Positions 1-11,682 of a stretch of 64,000 bases of DNA are shown piece by piece. The translations under genes were made by a program, and so were the position numbers. The notes below the pieces were generated by a model. It worked only from the letters and a program-made list of their open reading frames with translations, was not told the origin of the DNA and made no database searches. The stretch is from Lineus longissimus (taxonomy: Eukaryota; Nemertea; Pilidiophora; Heteronemertea; Lineidae). Numbering within the stretch: the stretch's first letter is position 1; every line of letters starts with the position of its first letter. The stretch is from contig NC_088321.1 in assembly GCF_910592395.1 (NCBI RefSeq), positions 14,444,001 through 14,508,000 on the forward strand, given 5' to 3'.

Positions 1-213
1 TGTTGAAATTTATGTCCAGTACATATTACACAATTAGAAAACTTTTTAATTAAATTATTAATTTCAAATTTTTCATGAACGGCGTTGGCCTTTAAGGACG
101 CACAGTATGAACAACAAGAAATTGAGATCTGGGGATCGCCTGGGTATAAAATCAGGGCATCTATTGCCAAAATCATTTATTGCAGGTCTAGTGGACACCA
201 AAGAACTTATCTG

Positions 214-325
214 CAAGAATCTTTGAAAATCGGAATGATGGCAAGAATCTTTGAAAATCGGGATGATGGCAAGAATCTTTGAAAATCGGGATGATGGCAA
301 GAATCTTTGAAAATCGGGTTGATGG
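214..325. repeat. 28-bp tandem repeat, four copies
   Basis: Four consecutive 28-bp units begin at 214, 242, 270 and 298, each with the core CAAGAATCTTTGAAAATCGG followed by a variant of GATGATGG. The flanking segment CAGGTCTRGT..ACACCARAGAACTT is itself duplicated at about 183-208 and 326-351, so the array sits inside an older duplication. Confidence 0.9.
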
Positions 326-599
326 CAGGTCTGGTTAACACCAGAGAACTTGAGAAATTCCGCTAGAGTCTTTTGAAAATCGGGCAAAACCTGACTTCAG
401 CAAAATCAATAGCTTTTGGTTTCTCTCAACCGAACTATCAATGTTTCGACGATGTTCCAAGAGTTCGCTTTCAATTGTAGGGACGTGACGGGAATTTGTG
501 ATAGGGATGTGACAATGGGAAAGTTTTGTTGAATAGCATCAGTGATTAGCTCCAATTCGGTTGCACCACAGACATTTCATTGTTATGAAAACATCTGGA

Positions 600-1160
600 T
601 TTATGAATGAATGAATGAAATTAACTTTTTTTTTTCCATTTATCCATTGAGTTCACTTCACTTCAAAAGTATAGGATAATGAAAGATTTTCAATATTAAT
701 ACCCAATGTTATGATTGAATAGTCTAACTATAAAGTGTGCTTTTTCAATTGGCCCCGACCCGAAAAGAATTGGTGATAAAAATCACTCATTCAATTGCTT
801 TTGTTATTGGTTGCTCACTTTTTGGGGCGTCTGCTAAAACTTTCCAACTTTCGGCCATTGTTGGCACAGTGCATACAATGTTCAAAAGCGCTCATCACAC
901 TCCAAAATGTTCTTGGAATAGGACAGTTTTCAAGTTCTTTTTGAAAGTGTTCGAGTCAATTTCTTTCCTCAAGTCATGAGCTAGCGCGTTCCACATTCGA
1001 GGGGCATGCACTGAGAATGCCCTTGCCACAAATGATTTATGAGAGGTGGTGGCAGTTTGGGTGAGTGTGTATGTCAATCACTTTTGCACATTCAGTTATT
1101 TCGTGGTAGAGCAAGGAACCAAAGGGTGTTGACTCTGAATTGTTGAATTTAAGGGTTTGT
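600..1160 (-). pseudogene. Decayed LINE 3' end (CR1/L2/Jockey-like reverse transcriptase C-terminus)
   Basis: The minus strand at 895-1077 encodes a stretch containing SFVARAFSVHAPRMWNALA and then a LRKEID..TFKKNLKTVLF-type ending. This is the usual C-terminal tail of APE-type LINE ORF2 proteins of the CR1/L2/Jockey kind (family pattern SFSVAAPRLWNSLP). A short upstream piece (residues ending QHPLVPCSTTK, about 1096-1160) continues the homology in another frame, so the copy is frameshifted. Downstream on the minus strand, the ATTC repeat at about 605-620 resembles the microsatellite tail of such elements. The catalytic domain is absent. Family assignment is by pattern only. Confidence 0.7.
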
Positions 1161-1244
1161 CTTTTACTGAAATCGGAGTTAGGCTGCCCATATGGTGGGG
1201 ACGAGAAAACGGACATCCATGCACACGTCCTCTCTTTGGCAGTG

Positions 1245-1620
1245 ATAGAGCTCTAGCACAAGGCAGGGGGTTTATGCCCATTGACAGAGCCAGTAGGCCT
1301 GAAATTGGACCAGACAGGTGGATGCAAATAAGGAGCTGCCCCTTGATCAAAGCTCGTGGATGCAGCTCTAGCACAAGGCAGGGGGTGTATGCCCATTGAC
1401 CAAGCCAGTAGGCCTGAATGAGACCAGACAGGTGGATCCAAATAAGGAGCTGCCCCTTGATCGAAGTTAGTGGATGCAGCTCTATCACAAGGCAGGGGGT
1501 GTATGCCCATTGACGGAGCCAGCAGGCCTGAATGGGACCAGACAGGTTGATCCAAATAAGGACCTGACCCCTTGATCAAAGTTAGTGGATGCAGCTCTAA
1601 CACAAGGCGAGGGGTGTATG
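1245..1620. repeat. About 115-bp tandem repeat, three units plus a partial
   Basis: Units open at about 1245, 1363, 1475 and 1590 with a GCTCTA.CACAAGGC core. They continue through a conserved TGTATGCCCATTGAC, a GTAGGCCTGAAT and a GATCCAAATAAGG segment. Spacing is roughly 112-118 bp. Long overlapping open frames on the minus strand follow from the repeat and do not look like a gene. Confidence 0.85.
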
Positions 1621-1976
1621 AGAGAGTATGGGGTGAGTTGCAAGACACAATATTGTCATCGAGATATTGTGTCAACAGTATTTATAGCTAAACATTGTGT
1701 CAGCCCCCTGTCTGTATCCAACCATTTATCCAGAATCCATGCTATTCTGACACTCTCTGACTGCCCAGCAGTGTTCAATAGCTAGTCTGCTATTATGGTG
1801 ATAATGGTCGAGATCATCTATGATCTCCTCTCAGGGTTATTGGGATAATATCGGTACCGTCAATGCAACAATGTCCAATGACAAATCACTGACAGGATTC
1901 TATTATCCTTTGTGTGTTAATGATGCAGGGGCATATCTGGGATTATGAAGTGCCCCGCAAATGAGGTCTGCTTTAA

Positions 1977-2312
1977 AGGGAACTGGAACCGCCGAGCGAT
2001 TTATTCAACTTTTCGACTTTCACCGCCCGAGAAAGTCAAACTTCCAACTTCCTATTCGAGTTCAGATTTTGTAGCTCCGCCCCCAGTGCCCGAGCATGCG
2101 CAGTTCAATTTGTTATTATTGAGAATCATGTGAGAATCACGTGAGTCATGCGATCTTTCATTCATGAGTTTTCGTTGTAAATTCCATAGTAGTGACGTCA
2201 CTCAATGATTGACAGCTAGGCGCCATGTTTCATTCATGCCTCGTTCTGATCACCCGATACGCGGGAAATGAAAACGAGGTCATACGAACTGGCTTGACGG
2301 TTTCAGTTCCCT
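1977..2312. mobile_element. TTAA-flanked MITE with terminal inverted repeats
   Basis: The left end AGGGAACTGGAACCGCC after TTAA (1973-1976) is mirrored by the right end GACGGTTTCAGTTCCCT before TTAA (2313-2316), giving imperfect inverted repeats of about 17 bp. At 336 bp it has no coding capacity. A TTAA target duplication is characteristic of piggyBac-type transposition, so a piggyBac-mobilised MITE is the likely identity. The terminal AGGG is not the commonest piggyBac end. Confidence 0.75.
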
Positions 2313-3061
2313 TTAAGTGTGACCTTATGCAACGACCTTCAGTAACTTGTACTGACCTTTTGCAAGGTCATATGCAACCGTCAGTGAGAACAGCTGCGAT
2401 TGACTATCAAGCCAATCTGATGGAGTGACAATCTAGCTATAGAAAATCGGAGAATTAGCTCTGAGGAAATTAAGCATGTGGTGATGCAGTAATGTAATAT
2501 CATACAGTGGTCGGTTAGCGTGTCCAGCGTTGGCTTTCAGCGCCATAAGTCACATGATGTGGATGAATGTAGCGCCATGTTCGTGCTTGATGGTGTAAAA
2601 TCTGAGCGGAACGGTCATAAAGGTGATCATGAATGGATGGATGGTTTTCATTGGGCGTGCAAGAGTAACCAGGAAACTGATGAAATCTGCGATAATGTTT
2701 TATATTGTGGTAGCAATAGTTGGATGAATGTTTGACGACTTTGTTTTGCGCTTGGTGAACAGGTTGAATAGGTGGCGATATGAAATGGTGGATTTTGATG
2801 CTAAATGTTTGCATTTGTGTTACCAACCGACCAGAATTGGGGGGGGGTGTTGCTGTTTATTTCAATGTCTGTTTGGAGAGATTATCGAAAAAACCTTTCC
2901 TGATTAGATAGATGATCATATGAAAGACAGGTTCTAATTGCAAAATGTTCGTCATAGTTATGGTGCCAAGCCGACACAGGCAAAACTTTACCTTCATAGA
3001 ATCTATGACAGAATGGGGGCAGTATTGCTTTCAATGTCAGCATTCGAAAACTGTGATCAGT

Positions 3062-3077
3062 GGGGGGGGGGGGGGGG
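3062..3077 (+). repeat. Poly-G tract of 16
   Basis: An uninterrupted run of 16 G. A shorter G run lies near 2839-2847. Such tracts are length-unstable and prone to sequencing error. Confidence 0.95.
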
Positions 3078-3130
3078 TGATAGTTGTATAGTACCCCCAG
3101 GTATATGGCACGGCTTAACCCGCCGGCCAT

Positions 3131-3245
3131 GAGGGAATTCCTTTATGGCCCAGTGGTTGGCGCGTTGGCCCCAGAGTGGAAGTTAAGCAATGTTGAGCGC
3201 GGTCAACCTTCGGATCGGTGACCGGCGCGTACAATACAATAGTGC
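3131..3245 (+). mobile_element. SINE fragment with tRNA-like A box and 5S rRNA-like promoter
   Basis: TGGCCCAGTGGTTGGCGCG matches a tRNA A-box-type start. It is followed by GAAGTTAAGCAATGTTGAGC and CGGATCGGTGACCGGC, which parallel the 5S rRNA internal control region (GAAGCTAAGCAGGGTCGGGC and TGGATGGGAGACCGCC). That combination is known from 5S-derived SINEs (SINE3 class). The copy lies 50 bp after a G-tract and has no clear target duplication that I could see. A diverged 5S pseudogene is the main alternative. Confidence 0.5.
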
Positions 3246-4559
3246 ATCGTAAAAAAGTGGCAATATTATACTATATTTCACGAGAAAAGGGAAGAAACCA
3301 GAAGCGGACAGGCATGACCAAAAATGGACCATTCAAAGCAAATAACTGACAACATTTCCCCGATCATTTTGGGCTTGTTATCTTTCTTAAATTTGCCAAC
3401 GACTTGGCTACAAACTGTTCTCGAGATGCATGTTTTGAACAGACGAGTCAGTCATTAATATTCATCCAGCTATTTAATGAGTTATTGCTGGACGCCCAAA
3501 CACGCTTTTACACCGATACGTGATTCAAGAGTCCTTGTCTCTATTGAGTCCTTCCCAGAATGCCCACCGCTGCAGTTGCAACCGCTAAATTATTAATCAC
3601 CTCAACGAGGTCCTCAAGTGCAGTTTATGTTATAACGACGAATGACCAAATATTTTTCCAGCGTGAAATAACGCGCCGTTTTTGTCTGCATTGCTTATGA
3701 ATGACTACAATGTATGGCAGGCGTTTGTAACCCATGAAATGAGTTGCTGATAATAACGTGTCTGAATGAACTGCATAGAAACTGTTTACCCCATATTTTT
3801 CTGGGTACAACCACTTGATAACAGATGTGTCTTCTAAGGGAGGTTCGTCTGTACTGTTTTGCCACAGGGTTAAGGTACAGCCTCTGGTCCAGCTATAACC
3901 TACCCCGGCCTAACGCAAGCTACCAGACATTGTCCATCATAATGAGACAGTATTAGTGACCAGAAGGTGATAATGACTTTGTGAATGATCGGTCCGTCAA
4001 CGTTGACACTGAGTGTGAGTGGGAATTGAGATCCGTGGTCCGCTTTATAAACCACTGAAAGCCGCCATAATGACGATGATATTGATTGGTGATGTTTGGA
4101 TTGGAAAAGGTCAGTTTGGTTAAAATTGGGGACCAAATAATGTCAGAGCTTTTGACTTTTGTCAATGATTTCTGATCATTTCTTTATCTACATGGATAAA
4201 AACCTACCTCACCTCCAGGGAGATGTCGTCAGAAAAACCTAAAAAATCTGCTATGACCTAGTTCACACTTTGTAATGTCACTATTATGATATTTGAGATG
4301 TGCGTTACCATGGTTATTAGCGATAGCACGCAGCAATGCTAGGCTAGTAATTAGCCGCTTAGGCTGATGAGATCGCAGTAAATGGACGATTTTGTCGTTT
4401 CATTACCGTGCGCCACCTGAGCTCGCCGAGTTGTTGGCGCGTCGATGTCTTCCGAGGATGGAATTAGTGCTTGTTGCTCCGGGATAATCCTCTTCAGCTG
4501 ATAGTAGCTAATGACGATAAAACTTATCCGCAAAAAACTCTTGGTATTCGTTGTCTAAA

Positions 4560-4790
4560 GCACCTCGCAGACGGGTGATTTCTGTTGTTGCAACGGGTGA
4601 TTTCTGTTATTGCAACCTGCGTTATTGCTGCGATGAGCAATAAGAGGATTGCTTGTCTGTGGGTAAAACTTGCATTCGCTTGGTATGGAATTGATAGTAG
4701 GTTGCTGTGGTTATAATTCCTTGTCACAAGAGACCACTGCAACAAGAGATTTTTGTCTCATGCGATTATGATTGCAGGTCATAGTGACGA
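4560..4790 (+). repeat. Dispersed repeat, copy A
   Basis: This stretch shares a string of landmarks with 22990-23145 and 28600-28825: TTGTCTGYGGGTAAA, a TTGGTAT-GATYG-type segment, and ATTATGAYTGYAGGTCA. The copies are strongly diverged, and no terminal repeats or coding potential are visible. It is an unclassified family of about 0.2 kb. Confidence 0.4.
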
Positions 4791-5016
4791 ATTTCGGTCT
4801 TGTGTTGTCGTTATAGGCATGTGTTGTTATTTTGATGAATTACCATAGTTGCACTTATCTGACAAGTACCCAAGGGGTGATGCTGACCCCCACCATCTAA
4901 TTCCAGAAAAATCTTTGAAATTAACCATTAGATATTTACATTTTGATAAAAACCTTGAATTCAATGAAGAAATTCTGAAAGTGATGTCTCAAGTGCAAGG
5001 GTTTGGGGAGGGGGAA

Positions 5017-5196
5017 GTTATCTTTGGCGAGGGGGGTCATCACCTTTGGCGAGGGGGTCATCATCTTTGGCGAGGGGAGTCGTCATCTTTGGCGAGGGGG
5101 TCATCATCTTTGGCGAGGGGGTCATCATCTTTGGCGAGGGGGGTCATCATCTTTGGCGAGGGGGTAATCATCTTTGGCGAGGGGGTCATCATCCTC
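5017..5196 (+). repeat. 21-22 bp tandem repeat (TTTGGCGAGGGGGTCATCA)
   Basis: Eight TTTGGCGAG cores occur between about 5022 and 5180, spaced 20-22 bp apart and each followed by a G-run and TCATCAT or a variant. Because the unit is close to 21 bp, long frames stay open through it. The low-complexity translation is not evidence of a gene. Confidence 0.9.
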
Positions 5197-7255
5197 GCCC
5201 GAAGTTGGGCACAACGATAAACTTCGTATAAAAAATACTCTGGCGGAATTCATTCCTTGTGTCGTCTTAACGTCGTTGCTAGTTATCGTTGATGATTATC
5301 ATGGATAATCACAGATCTGCTGATGTCTATTATTCTTGGCGCTATCCTCTTCGGCTAATAGAAGCTCACGACAATGAATCTTTGGCGGAAAAAAAATCTA
5401 ACGGTATTCTTAATTTCTTCTGTCGGGACTCGTCATTATCTTTACATGTTCGTGGGATTATCGTAGATTGGCTGATGTCTCTTGTCTTGAGTCCTACTGC
5501 TTGGCTCTCTGGGTGTAATCACTCCATTTACTCTTAACCATTTCATTGCTCCACCTCCAGACTTTTTCCTAATCATGTGAAAGTAAAACTTGCGTAGAGC
5601 AGTTTATGCCAATTCATGCCTTCAGTCTAAAATTTGTAAGAAAAGGTTAGGATGAAATTGGCCTGTTGCTGCAAGATGGACATTTTAGTGAAGCCTCTAT
5701 TGGTGTACATCCATACTTTAGTTTAAAACTAGTAGGGAATAAACTAGTGCCAAGTCGCTGTTTGCCATACAACTGCACAACAGTCGTTTTGATGTAGGTC
5801 ACCAATCAGGTTGACTTCCAAGAAGTCACTTGACGGATCTCTCAGTCTTGTGTGTCAAGATGCCATGCTTGGTCAATCTTGGTCAAAGAGCTGGCAGAAC
5901 TTGCGTGGAAGTTCGTCCAGCTGTGCTGTTGCTTGAGAAGAGGGACAGAAAACTCTGAGAACTTTCGAACAGGTCTGGTTTTAGGGCCTGCTTTGGACAA
6001 ATTGCGCAGGAACTCCATACAGCTGGGATCCAGTCCCCAAGAGGAAGGACAACAAAAGTCTCTGAGAGCATTTTAATCTTTTTAAGCAATTTCATGGTGT
6101 TGCATTGTCAATTTGCCGAGCACAGGTGCCTGTTAAGAAATTGGTTCTGTCTTCAGAGAGTCGAAGTGCGAAATTCTCATTTTAGAAATTGGCTTTCTCA
6201 GTTCGTTGAAATTCACTGGAGGATAGCGGCCCATTACAATTTTGAGGAATCTCGAAAACAAGGAATCCAATGGAACGCCATGGATTAGGTCTGCAGTTCA
6301 TTCTTATGTTCCACTCTAGTAATACCATTGTTCACATCGGCCATGATCTCACCAACCTGACAGAAGTATTCTACGGTTGCGTCTAGACTATAATTTCGTG
6401 TACCATGACCTGTATGATTGTGTTGTAGTTTGAATTCGTCGGCCGATCAGGCTGTCAGTTCATATCCGGCTGTCACTTTCAGACTCTTGATTCAATGAAC
6501 AAAGTAATTCCCAAGTGGCGCACGATTCCACTTTTTCCAACGACCCATCAGCGAGGCACATGTCAATTCCTCTTTTTCTCATGACCCATTCTTACGTTAA
6601 ATGTATTTTCTGTGTATCCATTGGACACTAATGGCCGACAATTACGCGAATCGCTGAGACGCTATTTCCCGGCCGGTTGGCGCATGTCAGCTGTCATCAT
6701 CGCAGATTGTTCACCATTCGTAAAACGTGGAACGACTCGAACTGCCATCACGAATAATCGGAACCTCGTTCGCGTTAAATTGATCGTGAAATGCTGTCAG
6801 CGAATCAGAATCAATTTGTTAGTTAGTGCGGATTGAATTCACGTTTTCGCTGCAGTTTGACAGTGGAGATTAAGTACCAGGGGATCACTTAGACTAGTCC
6901 TCTGATCAAGGTCGGTTTGTTTCGACCTTGTACAATGAAATATTTCTTTCTAGTCCTTGAGAGCAACATTTTTGAAGTTTTTTCACAGAATTTGCTGTAC
7001 GGCCTCCTCAACATTCAGATCGTTGCAGCTATTCCACCCAACGTTATGTTTCCGATCTGATGTGATCACCGAATAAGGAGAAAATATGATGGGGAAAAAA
7101 ATACCGGTAAACCAATCAATGATCATAACAACATACTGCGTATGTATACAGAACATAGAAACTCCATCAGTGTTTCTTTCTCCGTGATGAAAAAAGGTCT
7201 GTAGAAAATATTTTGGCTCTGGGGTCTTCCCGCCACATAATGCTAACTTTCAAAA

Positions 7256-7395
7256 CTTCATTAGTGGACACTTTTCTACTAAGGACACCGCCTGTATTAA
7301 GGACAATTGCTCTTTTCCCAAATTTGCCATTATGCTATTTTACCTCTGTAATCAGGGCACCTCTCTATTCAGGACAGTGATGTCCGTCTCAAGAT
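7256..7395. repeat. Degenerate copy of the CTCTATTAAGGACA repeat family
   Basis: Recurring CTACTAAGGACACC, GTATTAAGGACA and CACCTCTCTATTCAGGACA strings match the element at 9777-9954 in order and spacing. The inverted end is lost or too diverged to delimit. Confidence 0.55.
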
Positions 7396-9776
7396 ACCCA
7401 AATGAAGATATTTTGCACGCTCATAAATCTTGAGGCAAATCATAAAGCTTCATCTAGTTTCATTTCGTTCATAATCCATTGTCAGATTTCATTTCAAACT
7501 ACAAGTTTCGAAGACACAAAACCAAACAAGATATCGTTCTTGACAAGACGCGCAATAATACAAACGCGACAATATCATCAAGGTGCGCCGATCAATCATA
7601 CTGCATCATGGGATAGCGGTTTCGTATACACGATTAATGACAGTGCATTCTGGGATATACAAGTGTATTTGACGACTGTCGGTAGCACCTGTTCGACTTA
7701 CAAAAGGCGGGGTTCGGATGAAATGAATCGAAGCATCATGCTACAGGTGGCCAGGGCCTTTTTATGCAGAAAAGAACAGATCTGTTTTGATCAAACTGAC
7801 AAATGTTAGTGCCTCTTCATTTTTGCAATGTGCGAAATTTTCTTGAAAAAAAAATTCAAAAAATTCGATTAATTTTTTTTGGTGACTTCTCAGGTTTTTT
7901 CGATTAATTTTTTTTCCGATTATTTCTTTTCTGGAGACAATGTTATTTGTGAAATCTGCAAAAATTAAATGCCCGTAAAAATTTGACGATTTTCAGAATA
8001 TTGGTAAGCGTGGAGAAATAGGTTGTCAATCAGAAAGATTGTTGCTGACCAGACGAAAGTCATATCTGTATAAATGAAAGCAATTGGACGACTATCACTT
8101 TCACCGCAACGACACTTTTCATTTCCAATTATTTCGCCCATTTGGCCGACAGCGTCACGATCTGCACGATAAGCCGGACAACACAGGTGTTCCGCAGTGA
8201 ATAATGAAGTCAAGCTGATTCGGTAATGGCATGGCGGTGATCGGTATGACGAGAATTAACCAGAGGTTGATGGGCGCATTCTTGTGGAGGTAATGTCCTG
8301 ATGATCTCTGCAGATCAAATCTCACGCCACCAGACATCATAACAACCAATTTACATGTGATTTCTTCAATTTTGGGAAATATTTTTGAAAATATCTGAAT
8401 GAAAGTTGTTTATATACATTGTCTGAAGACATTTTCTTCAAAAAGTTTCATGGCAATCAAAAGTTATTGTCCTGATGTCCTTAAACTTCCAAGTCTTGTA
8501 TTGAAGATGTAAGGTTTCATTCCTTCATTAGAACAAATCTGCTTCACTTTTTCTAAGCTTTACCTGTTTTGGAGAAAAAGATCAAAACAGATTGTCTGCT
8601 GACAAAAAATCTCGTTGCGTAAGTCGGCAAGAAATGAACAAAGTGAAGGAAGATTGATTAATTTTAGCTTTGTGGTAGAAAAAGATAATGCCTTGTATTG
8701 AAAGAACATCTGTGTTTGGCAGCGGCAAAAAATCAACAAAAAAAAGTCATTTTTCGTGAGATCTTTTTCTACTGAATCTTGAAGTGTGTCAATAGTTGTA
8801 TTTTTTGCAATCAGAATATTCAATACGTTGAAATCTGTTGCTTTTGTGCTTAGTTTGGCCCTGTGAAGAGAACATTTCAATAAAATATGTTCTTAAACAC
8901 AAACAGAGCAATATTTCTTCAACAGTTTGATTTGGTGGTTGCTAATTGAGGAAGGCCATCACCAGTCAACTTACGATGACCTCATACCTCCTAATGAGGA
9001 GAAGAGTCCCTGCCAATAATATCGACAATTCTTCTGACATGGCTCAACATTGCTGAATCAGCTGAGATCCATATCTCCGATAGTTATTCGACGAATCGTA
9101 GCAGGGGCTCCAATCTCTTTGTACGCGCCGGCAAAAATCGTCTCCGCGTCTGGCGATTGGGTCATTCATTAAGTTGATTAGACAAAGGACGTTAGCAGAG
9201 AGTTCAGATTTAATCGGGTGCGTGGGACAGCACATTGTTTCTAGATTATGATCTCGGTGGCACCCTTTGTTGTGGTGCAATATCGGTCGATTTTAACCTT
9301 TTGGTGAAAATGCCCGAAAAGTCTTGAAATTTCTGACAATCTTTTGAAAGCTCATGATAAGCAACAGACTTGTACCCATGGTACTGAATGAATTTGTGAT
9401 ACTGGAAACTCAGTTCTATTCGCTTTGATTTTATTTTGCGGTTTTGTGAAATTGCAACTTTTGTTTACTTTTGGCATTTTGACAACAAACACTATAACTT
9501 CAATTAGATCAGCAGTGACCCACAAGCAAGCATGAAACCCAGCGATTGCCTGCTTTACCTGCAGACCAGAGATCCTTTCATTGAGCAGAATATTTTGATT
9601 GCATGTATCTGCAATTTTAATCACTCGTTTTTGCGGTGCAACATGGAGATTTGTCCCGGCGAGAAACGAACTAGTCGTTAACTTGATATCGAATCGCTCG
9701 CTGCGTATGATCCTGTCGCCACTTTATAGTATAGCAACTAGCTAATTGGTATCAATAACTAGCTCTTTCGAAATTA

Positions 9777-9954
9777 CAGTGGAACCTCCCTTAGCGAGCA
9801 CCTCTCTATTAAGGACACCCTCTCTACTAAGGACAGTAGTTTTGGTCCCAAATTGGTTATTTACATTCAATTTGACCTCTCTAATCAGGACACCTCTCTG
9901 TTAAGGACAGCACTTGTCATTCCCGAGGGTGTCCTTAATAGAGAGGTTCAACTG
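9777..9954. mobile_element. MITE with CAGT-type terminal inverted repeats
   Basis: The left end is CAGTGGAACCTC, followed after a short duplicated segment by TCTATTAAGGACACCC. The right end is GGGTGTCCTTAATAGAGAGG then TTCAACTG, its reverse complement. The interior repeats the ATTAAGGACA motif. The CAGT termini and a preceding TA suggest a Tc1/mariner-mobilised MITE, but a TA is not preserved on the right. It is 178 bp and non-coding. Confidence 0.7.
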
Positions 9955-10364
9955 AAGTGTCTCCTGTTACTATAGACACTGATGTTGCAGATTTGATTGT
10001 ACACCATGTTGCTACTACATCAAGTGCAGTCTCGAATTTGAATGAGTCCTCGTCCCTGCATCAAGGCGCCACTGTACGTTATGCTAACGGCTATCGATAC
10101 CCTCCGCGTACCTAGCTCATGCTACCTTAGCGCATGGTCAGTCATATTGATCTCGTTGCACAGAATTAGCGTACATTGGTTACCATGGTAACATCAACTC
10201 GCAGTTGTTAATGAACTTCACATGGCTTTTGTTTATCTGACTATTTTTCTGTTCAGTTATGGTACATGTTGACATCGAGGGCCAAAGGTGTCTATTTTAT
10301 ATGTGTTGTGCCAGAATTGGTCGATGTGTGTACTTCTAGGTGTTTATATTGAGCTATTTGTTAA

Positions 10365-10687
10365 AGGGGTATGGGAACAGGCGGCACTGTGTACATCACG
10401 AATGCTTCCGAAAACACCCGAGGCCAGCTTGGTGACACCGGAGTTATCAACAGTGTAGCAATGCGTCACAACCAACGTAACGTCGCCACAACAAGCACAG
10501 TAGCCAGCGCCGTCAGACCTGTCACTTGAACAAAAACCATCCTACAATTCACATCGTAAGCCCACTGATGAGCCTAGGCGATGCAAAATAAATGAGGCGT
10601 AACGCGTCTGGAGGTCTATTTAAAAGTATCTATGCTTTAAGGAACTGTACACAGTTCTGCCTGTTCCCATATTTTCATACCTGTTTG
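10365..10687. mobile_element. Possible TTAA-flanked MITE with internal inverted repeats
   Basis: GTATGGGAACAGGCGGCACT..GTAC at 10369-10394 is mirrored by its near reverse complement at 10647-10672. The strings TTTGTTAAAGGGG occur on both outer sides (10358 and 10685), each giving a TTAA. The inverted repeats are not exactly terminal on the right, so the boundaries are uncertain. Confidence 0.45.
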
Positions 10688-11604
10688 TTAAAGGGGCCCC
10701 ATATAACTCAGTTGATTTGCGGAAACCCGAATTCCATCACGTTAGCTTGCCTCATTTGTACTTTTTCATGTTATAAGCTTGTTATGGACTAGTTTTCACG
10801 AATCAGTATCTTTTTATCAGAGTCTATCATAACAAAGGTCGCACAGTTTTCACGACTTACTGTAATAGCGGGTCAAATAGCCCTAAACACTCACATGGAT
10901 TTTGACAAACTGCTTTGTACTTGCGAGATCAAGGCTGATATTCGAACGAAATCATAAGAGACGAGATTGGACTTCTTCAGTGACATAATTAGATATAAAG
11001 CATGGTACACGAAACTTAGTTGCGCAAATGTCTAATCGGCTTCAGTCGCTAAAGGGTTAAGGTCGTGTATCCATAGAATCTAAGTAAATATCAGTAATAG
11101 CTCACCCCCCTGGGGGAAAATTGAAAATGTTACCAACGACTATGAACATATTTTCGTTGCAACCATTAATTTGTAATGAGGGATTCCGCCTTCCAACCCA
11201 AAATCAATGGTCGCCCGCACTGAAGACAGGAACATTCTTTGAGCTGTCATCGATGGATGATGTTCGAGAATCGATCGATATTTTCATGATGTACCATTGC
11301 CAATCATTGACATGTAACATGTTCTGGTACTTCATGATGACAGGCGGGTCATCGGTTGTGAGCAGCCGTGGAAATTTGATGAAAATATGATCTGGTTGAT
11401 AAAATGAGATTTTGCGGCGTTTTGATGTCCTAGAGCAAGACACTTTACTCTATGTTGCTTCTTCACCCAGGTTTGAAATTTCAGGTTTACTGGTTTTCAC
11501 AGTTATCTATGGACGGTTTTGGATGGAATTCGTGTTTCAAAGGCTCTGCGTCCGTAACAGCTTTGAAATTTGTAATTGAATTTGAATTTGTTTTATTCTT
11601 GCAG

Positions 11605-11682
11605 GTCAGAACACTGTTTGTGAGTGGTCTTCCCATGGACGCCAAGCCTAGGGAATTATATCTACTATTTAGGGCCTATAAG
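11605..11682 (+). CDS. RBPMS: RBPMS-like exon: RRM1 beta1 and alpha1
   Basis: This 78-nt phase-0 exon encodes 26 residues, [20 protein letters not shown] then LFRAYK. It follows an acceptor TTCTTGCAG and precedes a donor GTAAGT. It carries the RNP2 motif LFVSGL and the PRELYLLFR helix, nearly invariant in RBPMS and couch potato proteins. An open frame continues upstream through the acceptor to an ATG at 11452. That segment is low-complexity and lacks family similarity, so the acceptor at 11604 is preferred. The preceding exon, which should hold the start codon and an acidic N-terminus, was not found. Confidence 0.92.

Larger units (their letters stand above)
1..11604. other. Non-coding upstream region
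   Basis: I recognise no protein-coding exon in this stretch. The open frames present are short and show no family signature, apart from the LINE remnant near 0.9-1.1 kb. The sequence is AT-rich and contains the repeats listed separately. The first coding exon of the RNA-binding protein gene that starts at 11605 should lie here or beyond the window, because the first visible exon begins inside RRM1. I could not identify it. Confidence 0.6.

Noticed and set aside
214-325. CRISPR-like array
   Set aside because: Units are contiguous without unique spacers, and the genome is clearly eukaryotic.
1096-1675. Overlapping 130-140 residue minus-strand frames
   Set aside because: They are produced by the 115-bp tandem repeat. 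Only the first 20 residues next to 1096-1160 resemble the LINE remnant.
11452-11604. ATG at 11452 in frame with the first visible RRM1 exon
   Set aside because: The segment before 11605 is intron-like, includes a good acceptor, and does not resemble the acidic N-terminus of the family.
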